NCBI GenBank assembly: GCA_021527695.1
Contig: JAKFAO010000002.1
Location: 186,001 to 250,000 of the forward strand
Source of the DNA: Naematelia aurantialba
Taxonomy: Eukaryota > Basidiomycota > Tremellomycetes > Tremellales > Naemateliaceae
Reading direction: 5' to 3'
Length of the DNA stretch: 64,000 nt
Shown here: positions 12,749 to 23,576 of the stretch, in pieces
Layout: each line of letters begins with the position of its first letter
Position numbering within the stretch: the first letter of the stretch is position 1
The notes under the pieces: generated by a model
What the model was told of the DNA's origin: nothing
Database searches by the model: none
Seen by the model: only the letters and a program-made list of their open reading frames with translations
Program-made: the position numbers and the translations under genes

Positions 12749-15700
12749 ATGCCGCCTGGTGGACCTCGCTCGCGTTCAGCTCAGCCACACAATGCCGCTC
12801 CTCCCAGTGCGACGTCTCGGAATCAAGCGTTTGAGAGCATATTCGGCCGGCCGGCAGGAGGACACCATCTAGGCAACGCTCCGGCCTTAGACGCGCCGTT
12901 ACCCAACGCCCAGCCAACAGCATCTGGGTACGGGTATGGTGCCTATGCAGCACGGGCACCTGCAGGTGGCGCGGCTTTCCTCAGTCCGGGACAGCCAAGT
13001 TATCCTCCAGGCAGCGCTTATGCGCCTCCACCAAGGGCGCAAAGCCATGTCTATGCGCAGCAACATCTCGCCAGCCAACCGCTAGGCCAGGCGAGCAACG
13101 GGGCTTACGGACGACCAACTCCTCAACCATACGCGGCTGGAGGTCACCCAACGCAGGCAAGTCGGCGTCCTTTTAATAGCATGATGGGAGGTATTATGTA
13201 TTTGATTGACGTTCGCAGCCCGATCCACTGCCGGATCGGCGAGCATCCCTAGCACCTTCCGTTGCCCCTTCTAATTACTCGAGCTCGTCAGGGTCTTATC
13301 TCCCACCAGTTTTGGATGGGACCTCCCCACCGCCTCCGCGACAAACTCGCGTAGCCAGTGCTTCACTCGCTCATCATCCACCCCATGCTTCCGCACAACG
13401 GCCGGCGCAGTCAGAAAACGGACACGGCACATATCGTGGACCTGCTCGTCTACCTTCTGCCAACAACCTCAGTGCCGCACAGCAGTATCAAGCATCACAA
13501 GGCTACGGCGGTACGGCTTCACCTGCAGTATCGGTATTCCCCCATCGAACACCGGCTTCGCCTCTCCCTCCATCTGATCCTTCGGCTTCTGCGACCTCGC
13601 TCGCTACCACTTCTTCAATGAGCGAACGAGGACCAGGTACGGCCATGGTAGCGTCCTCATCACGATCACCGCCAACTCGAGTCGAAGAACCCGAAAGATT
13701 GATATCTCCCCCTCCCGATTATAGCCGAGCGATGGGCAATATGAACTTAAATGCCTCTTCGAGTAGAGGATATTTGGATGATGTGCCCGGAATACCAAAC
13801 AAGGGCGAATCCAGTGACTTTGGAGCTCCAAGCAGCTCGACAGCCTCGCATCCCCATAAGGGTACGTCTTCGACGAGACATCATTCTATTCGCTGACATG
13901 ATAAAGCCCACACTTCTCACCATCATCCCCCACACCATGCTCAGCATCATCATGATCACCACGATCGTTCCCATGACCAACGCAAGCCATTAGGCATCAG
14001 CACCTCGACGCAATCGATGCATCGCACGATGGCATCCGACTCCTCCATCGCCAGCAGCGGCACTCAAACGTTGACTTCGCTCAATCACCGCAATCATGTA
14101 GCGTGAGTCACGTTGCTTCCTCCTCGATCACCGTTTATTGCTTCTTGCTGATAATTATGCAGTCCGTTGTCTCAGATCGACGCTTCAGCGAGTGTCGAAG
14201 CTGTCTACGATTCGCCTACCACCCCGACCGGCTCTGAGTCTGGGGGTTTCGCCTTTCATGCGCAACGTCGATTATCGGGACGCAAATCCGTGGACTCGAC
14301 AACCTCGCTTCCCACTTTAGCATCCTTTGACTCTACACTCCCACCAGGTGCAGCGCCTTCCGCGACGGGATATGATACTCGCGCAACCTCGTTCTCTGGT
14401 TCATCCACCACTCGAGCAGAAGCTGTGTCTGCAGTCAGATCTGGCTCGCTTGGGCCCACACCGTCTCGTCGCAAGCCGCCGACCGCGTTTGCATTTCCCA
14501 CTCCCCAAGGGTCTCAAGGATCGCTGTCCGGCAAGCTGGATCGTTCTGCCTCGTCAGGGCGCATAGTCGCTCAGACGGTCCCCAATATCTACCCTGCACT
14601 TCTCTCCAAGGTGGCTGAAGCTTTCAAGCAGCTCATCGCACTAGCCGAAGTCGTCAAAGACGGCATCACGTACAAAGACGCCTTTGACGGCCGGACAGCA
14701 GTGGGGATCATTGCGGAAATCATCAAAACGCCTGATCGGAATCTCGCTCTCCTGCTCGGCCGCGCCCTCGATGCACAGAAGTTTTTCCATGATGTAACCT
14801 ACGACCATAGGTTGCGCGACAATCCCAGCGAAATCTATCAGTTCAAAGAACGGCTTACCGCGCCTTTCATGAGTGAGAACACAGTCACCGACTCGCCAAT
14901 GTCGGAGCACGCAGCGCTCGGTCGTAATACATCGACAAGCAGTAGGCACCTCACCCGCCCTCCTGCTCTTGCCCAAACTTCAGACTCTGGCTCCATACAG
15001 ACTTCCGACTCGCAGTTCTCCTTCAACACCACCTCGCCTAATCATACTCCTGCGACTTCGTCAAGCAATCTCGCATACCCGACGGGCTCGCCTCAGTTAC
15101 TGACCCAAGCACATTCAGGCGGATCAGTGCCTACTGGCCTGAATGTTCCCGACGACACAGCGGATTCGGAAGACGATCTGCCCGTCGGCGTGTTCACTCT
15201 GCTGACTGATTGTTACTCGCCGACGTGCTCGAGGGAAGCGCTCTGTTACTCGATCAACTGTCCCAGAAGGCTGGAGCAGATGAAGCGGTTGAACATGAAG
15301 CCTCAACCGGGACTCTCTCGCAAGCTGAGCAGCGAGAGTATCAAGGATGTCAAGGTATGTTCAGTGTTGTTCGTGGGCAGACTACACTGATGAATCAGGA
15401 AACCGGAACACTTTGGATACACTCTGTGTCCCAAGAGATCCTCGACAGTGTGGACGATCAGGAAAAGAAACGCCAAGAAGCTATCAACGAAGTCATATAT
15501 ACCGAGCGCGACTTTGTACGGGACCTCGAATACTTGCGGGACGTAAGTTGGCTCCGACATGTGCTCGGTACCATATACTCTCATCCCCTGTCAGATATAA
15601 TCGACCTTTACCACATACTATCAACCTCCCCCGCATACGCATATACCATATATAGCAACCTCGGTGTGCTTGCAGCTGACGTTTCAGTCATGGGTCAAAC

Positions 15701-18585
15701 CACTCATGACGCGGGACGTTGTGGAATCATCAAAGCGGGAAGATTTCGTGCGGCAAGTCTTCTGGAACGTTCATGAAGTCCTTGCAGTCAATCAGGTACT
15801 CGCGGAACGCCTTACCAAACGACAAAAGCAACAGCCTGTGGTACAAGCTATCGGGGATTTGTTCAAAGAGCGTGTCCCTCTGTTCGATCCGTTTGTTAAG
15901 TATGGTGCACATCAGTTGTTTGGCAAGTACGAGTTTGAGAAGGAGAAGGGGGCGAACCCGGCTTTTCAACGCTTTGTCGATGTAAGTCTTGCGCTTCGAC
16001 AAGTTTCATTCGCTTGTCCATTACCCTCAGCTCCGCAAGGGGGAACCCTGCCCTTCTCTGGTAAGCTGACTACTGGCTCTATAGGAAACGGAACGCAAAC
16101 CAGAATCACGAAAATTGGAACTGAATGGATATCTGACTAAGCCCACCACCAGACTCGGTCGATACCCCTTGCTGTTGGCCGCGGTGCTGAAATACACGCC
16201 AGACGATCACCCCGATAAGCGCGACTTGCAGGATGCCATCGTGTTGATCAAGGGTTTCCTGACCAAAGTCAACATCGAGAGCGGAAAGAGCGAGAACATC
16301 TTTGAGTTGGCTCAGCTTGAACAACAGCTTGTCTTCAGACCGCAAGAAACGATTGTGAGTCTCGGCCAATCGAGTCCGTCAGTTTAGTACTTACGAATTA
16401 GGACCTGCGTCTGCGGGACAAGAACCGGGAACTGGTGCACAAAGGACCACTGAAGAGGAGGGGTGGCAACAGAGACGAGATTGCCGATCTGATTGGGTTC
16501 CTCTTCGATCACGCTTTTCTGCTGGTCAAGCCCAAATGGGTCAACAAGGCCGAGCAGCTTCGCGTCTACAGACGGGTAAGCGTTGCCGTTCCCCCCGTTG
16601 ACCAAGGATACACCTTTGCAGTCGAGGAGTTTGGAGCTGATCAGACAGCCTATACCGCTGGAACTATTGGTGATCATGACTCCCGACGACCACTACAACT
16701 CTACGAAACTCTCGTCTGGCCGAGGCAAACTCATGGCGCGCCCGTCGGCTTCTAGTTCTGGTAAGGCAGGGTCTGGGACCCATGTGCCTCCTCGACCTGA
16801 ATCCAAGCATGGATTCTCAATCACCATCGTACACCTCGGAAAGAAGGGGTATTCGATGCAGCTTTGGGTGGATACGTGGGTAAGCCGGAAAAAGTGGCTG
16901 GAAAGTATCGACAAGCAGCAAGGGTTGTTGAGGGATCGGAGCTGTGTGTTCGTTACGGAGACCATCACAGATGGATATTTTGGCGGTCTGAGGAAGATCA
17001 ACTGTATCAGCCCCTACGGTGAGTGTGATCAGTCCTTTCCTCGACACCGCCCCCCCCTCTCAATCCTTGACCTCCAGTCCCTGACTTGACCCCCGTCCGC
17101 GACCCCAGTCCATGACCCCATCCCTTTCAAGCCCCTGACCCTCAGCTCGTGACCCAGTTCTTGCCCGCAGTCGATGATGAATGTCACTCATCCGTGCAGA
17201 TCAAGGTCATCGGATGATATACGGCACAGACGAGGGAGTGTATTTCTCCAATCTCCGGGACGACAAGCTTCGTGAACCCGTCAAAGTCATCAACCTCCTC
17301 GACGTGACGCAAGTCGACGTGATCGAGGAGTTCCAGCTCCTCATCGTCCTGCACGAACGAAGTGTGACTACCTTCCCACTTGACTGCCTGGATCCCAACG
17401 ACCCCAACGCGGCGCTGAAGCGGGGGAAACGCATATCGAGCCACACGAGCTTTTTCAAGTCGGGTGTCTGTTTGGGGAAGATGTTGGTCGCGGTCGTCAA
17501 GAGTTCGACGTTGAGTTCGACTATCAAAGTCCTGGAACCGGTGGATCTGAGTATGAGAGCCAAGAAGCCACAGGGCAGCTTTATGCGCCGCTTGAATGGG
17601 CGTGACGATGCCCTCAAGCTGTTCAAGGTGGGTTGCGGGGTTGTTACTGGCCGTTGTTACTCTACAGGCTACGTGGAGAACCATGGCTGATGAGAAATAG
17701 GAGTTCTACATTCCGACCGAATCGTCGTCTGTGCATTTCCTCAAGACCAAGCTCTGCGTGGGATGTACGAAAGGATTCGAAATTGTCGATCTGGAGACAC
17801 TCGACATGCAAGGACTGCTCGACCCGTCCGACTCGTCGCTCGACTTTGTGCTCAAACGAGACAATGTGCGGCCGATCGCCATCTACCGGATCGAAGAGGA
17901 CTTTTTGCTCTGCTACGATGGTCAGTCGATTGACATCTTGTGCGGGGGTATGAGCTGACAACTGAGCAGAGTTTGCGTTCTACATCAACAAGAATGGATG
18001 GCGAGCGAGACCCAAATGGGCAATCATATGGGAAGGTGTGCCCACTGCGTTTGGTGAGTGCCTCTGCCCCCTTCCTCCCACCAGGATTCACTTGTCATTC
18101 CCAGTTCGAGGGGTGCTGACCTGGCAATTCTCGCAGCTCTGCAGTACCCATACGTCGTTGCATTTGAACCTACCTTTGTCGAGGTGCATCACGTGGAAAC
18201 TGGCCATCTCGTACAGATCATACCAGGCAGCAACATCCAATGCCTCTTTGCCGATACCCCGCCGTCCCGCGTCAACGCCCCGATACCGCCGCCGAACCGG
18301 GGCCTCGTCTACCCTCCTCCAGCAGGCCCAGGCGCAGGGATGTACTCATCGCGTCCACCGGCACCGTCGTTCGCGTCGTATCCTGTCCAGCCGTATCCCC
18401 CAGCGGCGGGGCGCCTGCCCATGCCTGTCCAGCCGCCAGGATTTATGCCCCCTCCAGCAGGGGTCGTGCCGCGCTATGCGAGGCCGCAGGTCATCTTCAC
18501 GTCTGATGATGGGCACGTGCAGTTTCTCAAGTTTCCTCCGCCAGGGAGACCGGGCAGCTCGCATACCGCGCGGCCTTCACGCTAG
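12749..18585 (+). CDS. ROM2: Rho1 guanine nucleotide exchange factor, Rom2 type (DEP-DH-PH-CNH)
   Basis: Thirteen exons: 12749-13156, 13219-13861, 13907-14102, 14163-15354, 15399-15542, 15688-15981, 16085-16354, 16402-16575, 16622-17018, 17200-17627, 17701-17920, 17970-18053 and 18137-18585 (1632 aa). In order: a disordered Ser/Pro/His-rich arm; a DEP domain at about 560-650; a DH domain beginning near 834 (RQEAINEVIYTERDFVRDLEYLRD); a PH domain (GPLKRRG ... WVSRKKWLESI); a CNH domain (HRMIYGTDEGVYFSNL ... LQYPYVVAFEP); and a Pro/Tyr-rich tail. Rom-type factors load GTP on Rho1 and drive cell-wall integrity signalling and polarised growth at the plasma membrane. The first intron is GC-AG (GCAAGT donor), forced by phase. 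Confidence 0.93.
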
Positions 18586-19087
18586 ATTCCGACTCCGACT
18601 CCGACTCCGACTCCGACTCGGATGCCTACGTCTACGTCTACGCCTACGCCTACGCCTGCTGGCGCGTGCGTCGAGCCATTTGTTGCGCTATAGCATCTTT
18701 TCCACTTCGTACATGTTTTCCATCTCGGCTGCGGCACATGTCCTTCGTCTCGCGACCTACCTCTAATTCCTATTCCTGTCTTTCAGCCCTTGGTGTTAAT
18801 CCATGGTTTCCATTCCGAGTAGTGGTTTTCGTGTTTTGGCTAATTCTCGTCTCGGCCCCGTATACACCAGCATCTGATCGATTTCAAAGTCGGGTGCGGC
18901 AACGACTTGTACTTGTAGAGTAACAGTCCTACACACACGACATGGCCGGGTATAGATATGCATGATTTCGAGGACTAGTCGTCTCTGAGGGCAAACTTGT
19001 GGATACACCCGTACTTCCACATAACATAGTTCTGTCAATGCGAGAGGGACCGGAGGAACGGTGGCCCCTAGGTGCTAGGTGCAGGCA
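18586..19087. other. intergenic region between convergent ROM2 and LYR-protein genes
   Basis: Directly after the ROM2 stop (18589-18655) lies a run of hexamers, (ccgact)n then (tacgcc/tacgtc)n. Downstream nothing is recognised. The region should hold both 3' ends. Confidence 0.5.
18589..18655. repeat. hexanucleotide repeats in the ROM2 3' flank
   Basis: About five ccgact units are followed by about six tacgyc units, just past the stop codon. Confidence 0.8.
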
Positions 19088-19810
19088 TCACAACCCAAGC
19101 GCCTTCTGCCACGCCAGCTTGGACCGACCAACAAGCTTCGTCTTGCGCTGGTCGTCGAGGCCGGACAGGCCTAGTTGGGGGAGCATGATCTTGACCGTGC
19201 GCTGAAAGTGCGCGAGGTTGGTGTGCAGGGTGTCCTGGGGGTGGTCAGCTTGCGCCCGTCCTCTACAGAACAGATACTGAACAATGACGAATGGCGGGGA
19301 GGGTTTATGCGATTGGAGCAGGAATATCAAGGTCGATCAACCAAAGCCAAGGTCTAGGAAGCAAAGTCAAGGTCGAGGAAGGAAATCAAAGCGGAAACAT
19401 GGTGTTGTGAAAGAAGCAAAGTAAGACTCGACAGCCAACGTACGAGATCATGGATATCTCGCAGCCGTTCCAAATCAGCACGCAGCCAGTCGAGCGTCTC
19501 TCTGCGGGTCGCCGAGTCCGGCAGAGCTATCGTCGAGACCATCAGCACCGATGCGCCACCACGAGCCTCGAGCTCCGAGCCTGGAGCGTCGGCTGAGCCC
19601 CTAATAGCCCGACGTAATCAGGACGAGAGCCTGCAGACACTCACGTCGAGTGGCGCGCACCGCCGATCGGTAGGCGTGTATGAGTTCGGATTGCAGGACA
19701 AACTGGCTCTGTCAGCGAGTTTGCCGGTGTTTGGATGTGGGTGAGGGTGAGGAGGGTAGACTTACGTGCTGGAGGGTCAGGCGGGGACCGCTGGGGAGGC
19801 GAGATGTCAT
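19088..19810 (-). CDS. LYR-motif (complex 1 LYR family) mitochondrial protein, LYRM2-like
   Basis: Four short exons: 19810-19766, 19702-19645, 19526-19444 and 19234-19088 (110 aa). The spliced protein has the Complex1_LYR pattern: LTLQHFVLQSELIHAYRSAVRATR, then LPDSATRRETLDWLRADLERLRDIHDL. LYR proteins are small helical mitochondrial matrix factors that bind acyl-carrier protein and assist assembly of respiratory complexes or Fe-S delivery; LYRM2 is tied to complex I. The defining triplet reads Ala-Tyr-Arg instead of Leu-Tyr-Arg. The C-terminal LGLSGLDDQRKTKLVGRSKLAW tail is not typical and may be lineage specific. Only the spliced form shows the motif, which supports the exon choice. Confidence 0.8.
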
Positions 19811-20026
19811 GACATTCGGGCTATGCGACAAGCAACGAGAGTGTCTTAGGTCTCTCAAAGAGTCGTCCTTCGATGCAAAGAAGCCACGCGAGATCCACGA
19901 GGTGACCACGCCTTTACCATGCGAGCCTCACGTGTAAACTTGGTCACGTGGTTCTTACAGCGCGTCCTGTCGTGTCCAACAATCCTGTCGAGTGTTGTCC
20001 ACGGAACACGCACGGTCAACGTCGGT

Positions 20027-21855
20027 ATGATCCTGCGATGCGTGGCCATAATCGTGCTGGCGGTGGAGCTGGCGCGTGCAGTCGAGTCGGGCGAGGACTC
20101 GTCGCAGGGCATGATCGAAAAGGTGCGTCCGAGGCTGCATCGTTCGAAGGGCAACACTAGATGGGCTGATGTGGGTCTTGTGGGCAGACTGTGCCTTTGC
20201 GGACACATTCCTTGGCGGCCCCATACGTCGATAGCGATCTTCAGAATCGCTGGTAAGCTTCTCTCCTGCACGCGGCAGACTGTCGGTCGTGCCCCTGGCT
20301 CCATGGCAGCAGCTGACGTCGTGGTGATAGGTGGGACTTTGGAGCAGATGCGATCATAGTGAGTCTCCACATGAACCGCTGCAAAGCCGCAAGAGCTGCG
20401 TGCGGGACTTGTCGTGCTGACTTGACAGAACACTAACAAGCACGTCCGGCTCACGCAGGACAGGCCGTCGCAGACGGGCTGGCTGTGGAGCAGGATGCCG
20501 CTGAGTGTGTCGAATTGGCAGATGGACGTCGAGTTCAAGGTGGGTGGGCATGTCGTTCTTGTTCTCGTGATATACCTCCCCTGGCTTCTGCTGTTACGGA
20601 CAATTAGGGCAGACTGACGCTCGGCAATGCAGGTCGATGGCAAAGCTCATAATCTGTATGGCGACGGGTTCGCAATGTGGATCGCAAAGGACCGCGCGCA
20701 GGTCGGACCCGTGTTCGGCAGTGTCGGTGAGTGGTCGAATCCGGCGTCTCCTCGGTGTACCTGGCTGAGCCGCAGACTACTTTACCGGCCTCGGGATTTT
20801 CTTCGACACGTACGCCAATTCCCGGCACGCGTACTCGTGGCCCAGAGTCACTGCCATGCTGGGAGACGGCAAGACGGCGTACGACCACGACCACGATAAT
20901 GCAGAACACGAGCTGGCCGCGTGTTCGGTCAGTCGTGTCGCATAGTAGCCTCGTAGACGTCCAGCTGACACGCCTGCAGGAGAACTTTAGGCGGAGAGAT
21001 GTCCCGACCAAAGCGAGATTGACGTATATAAAGGGCAAGATGCTGCAGGTGAGTTTGCCTAGCACTCGTTACTCTACTCTGTTCCTCTGCTGTTCTACTC
21101 TTTTACTCTCGTCATCTCTTACTGGTTGCCCTCTTACGCTCTGACTCTTCTACTCTTCGCATCTCTTACTTGGTTGCCCTCTTACGCTCTGACTCTTCTA
21201 CTCTTCCCTCGTCTATCCTCCGATTCTCTTCTCTTGAATCTTTCACTCTTGTACTCGTCTCCTTTTCTACCCCTCTCATCCTTGCGCCTTACTCCTCCAA
21301 GCAGCCCTAACACGCCTAGCTCAAGCTGCAAACAAAAAAACCCGACGAGTGGACGACCTGTTTCGAGATCCAGGCGGATCTGCCTGAATCGCCATACATC
21401 GGCTTCTCCGCGCTTACCGGAGACGTATCAGACAGCCACGAGTGAGTGGCGCCGTCGCAATCGAGTTGACTCGTTTGCCAACTGACGATATGCAGCATTA
21501 TTTCAGTCACTACCTCATCAGCGACGTTGCGTCCAGAGTTCAGAGACCAGCAGTCGCCCATGGCGGCGGACTCTGTGGCGGGGGGGAGACGATCTGGCCG
21601 CGGCCGGCCAGCCAAGGAGACGAGCAGTGGCGGAGCCGCATCGTGGTTCTTGTTCGTGATGAAGGTGGGTGTTCATCACTCCTTCATCATTCCCAGCGAA
21701 TCCCCAACGAATCCCAGCGAATCCCAAGCGAATCCCCAGCGAATCCCAAGCGGAAATCTCAGCGAAGCTCGGCTGATGGAGGGCAGATCATTGGCCTGTT
21801 GGCGTTTGTGGCGTTTGTCGTGGCGGCATACGTGAGTCGATCGCTCGAGCGATAG
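20027..21855 (+). CDS. L-type lectin cargo receptor (ERGIC-53/VIP36/Emp47-like)
   Basis: Ten exons: 20027-20122, 20188-20252, 20331-20358, 20429-20539, 20633-20726, 20776-20927, 20980-21048, 21320-21441, 21496-21664 and 21787-21855 (324 aa). A signal peptide (first about 20 residues) precedes a legume-lectin-like domain: NRWWDFGADAIINTNKHVRLT, SRMPLSVSNWQMDVEFKV, GDGFAMWIA, YFTGLGIFFDTYANS, and YIGFSALTGDVSDSHDI near the C-terminal edge. A single transmembrane helix (WFLFVMKIIGLLAFVAFVVAAY) and a short tail follow. Such type I lectins carry high-mannose glycoproteins between ER and Golgi. The straightforward reading ends VSRSLER at 21855. Just downstream another frame reads STRDVELIQQRTYNAQQKKRR and ends RNW, which looks more like a sorting tail, so the last exon is uncertain. 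Confidence 0.88.
21115..21206. repeat. duplicated ~47-nt pyrimidine-rich unit inside a lectin intron
   Basis: Within the 271-nt intron 21049-21319, a unit of about 47 nt containing ttgccctcttacgctctgac occurs twice in tandem. Confidence 0.85.
21691..21762. repeat. tandem ~10-nt repeat inside the last lectin intron
   Basis: Six to seven imperfect copies of aatcccagcg fill the middle of intron 21665-21786. Confidence 0.9.
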
Positions 21856-22667
21856 GTACAGCGGGGAATTTTGGCGCATCGACACGGGACGTAGAGCTGA
21901 TCCAGCAGCGCACATACAATGCCCAGCAGAAGAAGCGGCGGAATTGGTAGTCTCGTGGGGTGAGAAGTTGCGCATACCATGCATACTCATGTCTGACTCG
22001 TATATTCATGTCTGACGGGATGTTGGCTTAGTTGGCTAAAGGAGTGGTGATGCGCTGGGAAATTCGACGTTGATCCCCATGACGGCGTAAGCCAGTCTAA
22101 CAAAGTAAAATCAATTATTTCGCGGCGTGTGCTCAGGAAAGCAGCGGGTGGTATACGTCGAAAGGGAGTGGACCGACTCCGACTCCGCTTGGAAGGGAGA
22201 TGAGCTCTCCTCTCTCCAAAGTGAGGTCCGTGGGCAGGTGTTGAAACAGTACACGGCGGATGAGCGGCGAGCACGGAATCCGTGTAGAACCGCCGCAATA
22301 CAACCACCCCTGAGCCGCGGGTCCCTCTACCAAGCGACCACACACCAGGATCCTCTGCACAAAAGGACCCTCTGCATGTTTTGACAGCTAATCTCTCCAC
22401 GTTTGCCTCGCCGAGCCGGAATCGGCTTGGCTGGCGAGTCTTGCTGAGCGTGGCCGGCGAGCGCGGCCGGTGAGCGTAGCGCGATCCGAGTGGAACGATG
22501 CGCTCGGTTACCGCTGACGAGAGCGGCCGAGGGAAAGCTGTGCGTAGGACGCGCTGGATGCATATGACACCTGCTGGCACTACATATAAGCGCCGATGAG
22601 CCCGTGCTTGACTCTCCCGGTCCCGGAGGCCATCGCGAACAGAATCCACACCGTGCCTCCATCAACT
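21856..22667. other. region between the lectin gene and the first CPL1-like gene
   Basis: No supported gene. The first 100 nt may carry an alternative lectin C-terminus (see the lectin entry). The remainder is the upstream region of the CPL1-like gene, with a TATA-like box at 22583. Confidence 0.5.
22583..22590 (+). promoter_or_regulatory. TATA-like box of CPL1-like gene 1
   Basis: catataag lies 78-85 nt upstream of the ATG at 22668, a usual spacing for a strongly transcribed secreted-protein gene in yeasts. It is inferred by position only. Confidence 0.35.
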
Positions 22668-23576
22668 ATGAGACTCAGCGTCCCCCTTCTCCTCCTTCCA
22701 TTGGCGGCGGCGACGTCCGCATCAGCAGGCTCGAGAGGCCATGGCCATACCCTCTTCCGCGGCAGGGCGCACACACGAGCGGCCAGTGCGTCGTCCGACC
22801 TCGCGGCCAGACACGACGTTGGGGAATCATCGACGAGTCCTACGCGCGTGCGCTTGGACGGAAATCGCTTGGACGGAAATCGCTTGGACGGAAATCGGCG
22901 CTCTGCCGGCACCACCAGCTTGCAAGGCGCTGCTGCATTGCAAGACGCTGCTGGCAACTGCAGCAGCGCGGCGTCCCTCTCAAACTCCCCCTCCAGCGCC
23001 GATGCGGACGACTCGAGCTCGGCGTCTTCGTCTTCATCTTCGTCTTCGTCGTCTTCATCTTCGTCTTCGTCGTCGTCGTCGTCTTGCTCGACCGACTCTG
23101 CCTCGGCTGCGGGGATCCGCAAGCGCGCCCCGGCACCCTCGTCCTCGCACTACCGCCGACGCGCGGCCCCGCGCTGCGAGCCTGGCTTCTCCGCATGCCC
23201 GGTCGATCGCGCCGTCTCTGCAATCACAGGAGCATACGAGTGTCTCGACACACGTACGGCCATCGAGGCATGTGGCGGCTGCCCAGGCGCTGGCCTCGCA
23301 GCTCCATTTGTGCCTGGTCTTGCTGGGAGCGGAGACGGCCATGGCGTGGGTATGGGAATGGGATTCGGCCTGGAGATGGGAACGGCGACGGCGACGGGGT
23401 TGGGAATGGGAATGGGAGTGGGAACGGACTGCACGGCGCTCGAACATGCTTACGACGTGAGCTGCGAAGCAAGCAGATGCGTCATTCGTTCCTGCGCCCC
23501 TGGGTACCAAGTCCACGTCAGCGGGTCGTCATGTATAAAGAGCGGGGAACCGAGACGTCGGCACCGGCAGTGGTAA
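22668..23576 (+). CDS. secreted CPL1-like domain protein 1 (poly-Ser linker, Gly/Met-rich insertion)
   Basis: Single exon, 302 aa. The ATG is followed by a clear signal peptide (MRLSVPLLLLPLAAATSASA). Then come three RLDGN repeats, a serine-rich linker with about 20 near-continuous Ser (about 123-142) and a C-terminal CPL1-like Cys domain from about 169: CEPGFSACP, GAYECLDT, EACGGC, GTDCTALEHAYDVSC, CVIRSCAPGYQV. This domain is shared by basidiomycete secreted proteins such as Cryptococcus Cpl1 (a capsule-related secreted protein) and mushroom PriA. The domain is split between CGGC and GTDC by about 45 residues rich in Gly and Met, absent from paralogue 2. Location is inferred to be extracellular or cell-wall associated. 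The molecular function is unknown. Confidence 0.85.
   Translation: MRLSVPLLLLPLAAATSASAGSRGHGHTLFRGRAHTRAASASSDLAARHDVGESSTSPTRVRLDGNRLDGNRLDGNRRSAGTTSLQGAAALQDAAGNCSSAASLSNSPSSADADDSSSASSSSSSSSSSSSSSSSSSSSCSTDSASAAGIRKRAPAPSSSHYRRRAAPRCEPGFSACPVDRAVSAITGAYECLDTRTAIEACGGCPGAGLAAPFVPGLAGSGDGHGVGMGMGFGLEMGTATATGLGMGMGVGTDCTALEHAYDVSCEASRCVIRSCAPGYQVHVSGSSCIKSGEPRRRHRQW
22855..22902 (+). repeat. 15-bp coding repeat (RLDGN)x3
   Basis: Three consecutive copies of cgcttggacggaaat lie in frame in CPL1-like gene 1. Confidence 0.95.

Noticed and set aside
21987..22649. 220-codon minus-strand ORF
   Set aside because: It begins at GTG, is Arg/Ser-rich without motif, and overlaps the promoter of CPL1-like gene 1.
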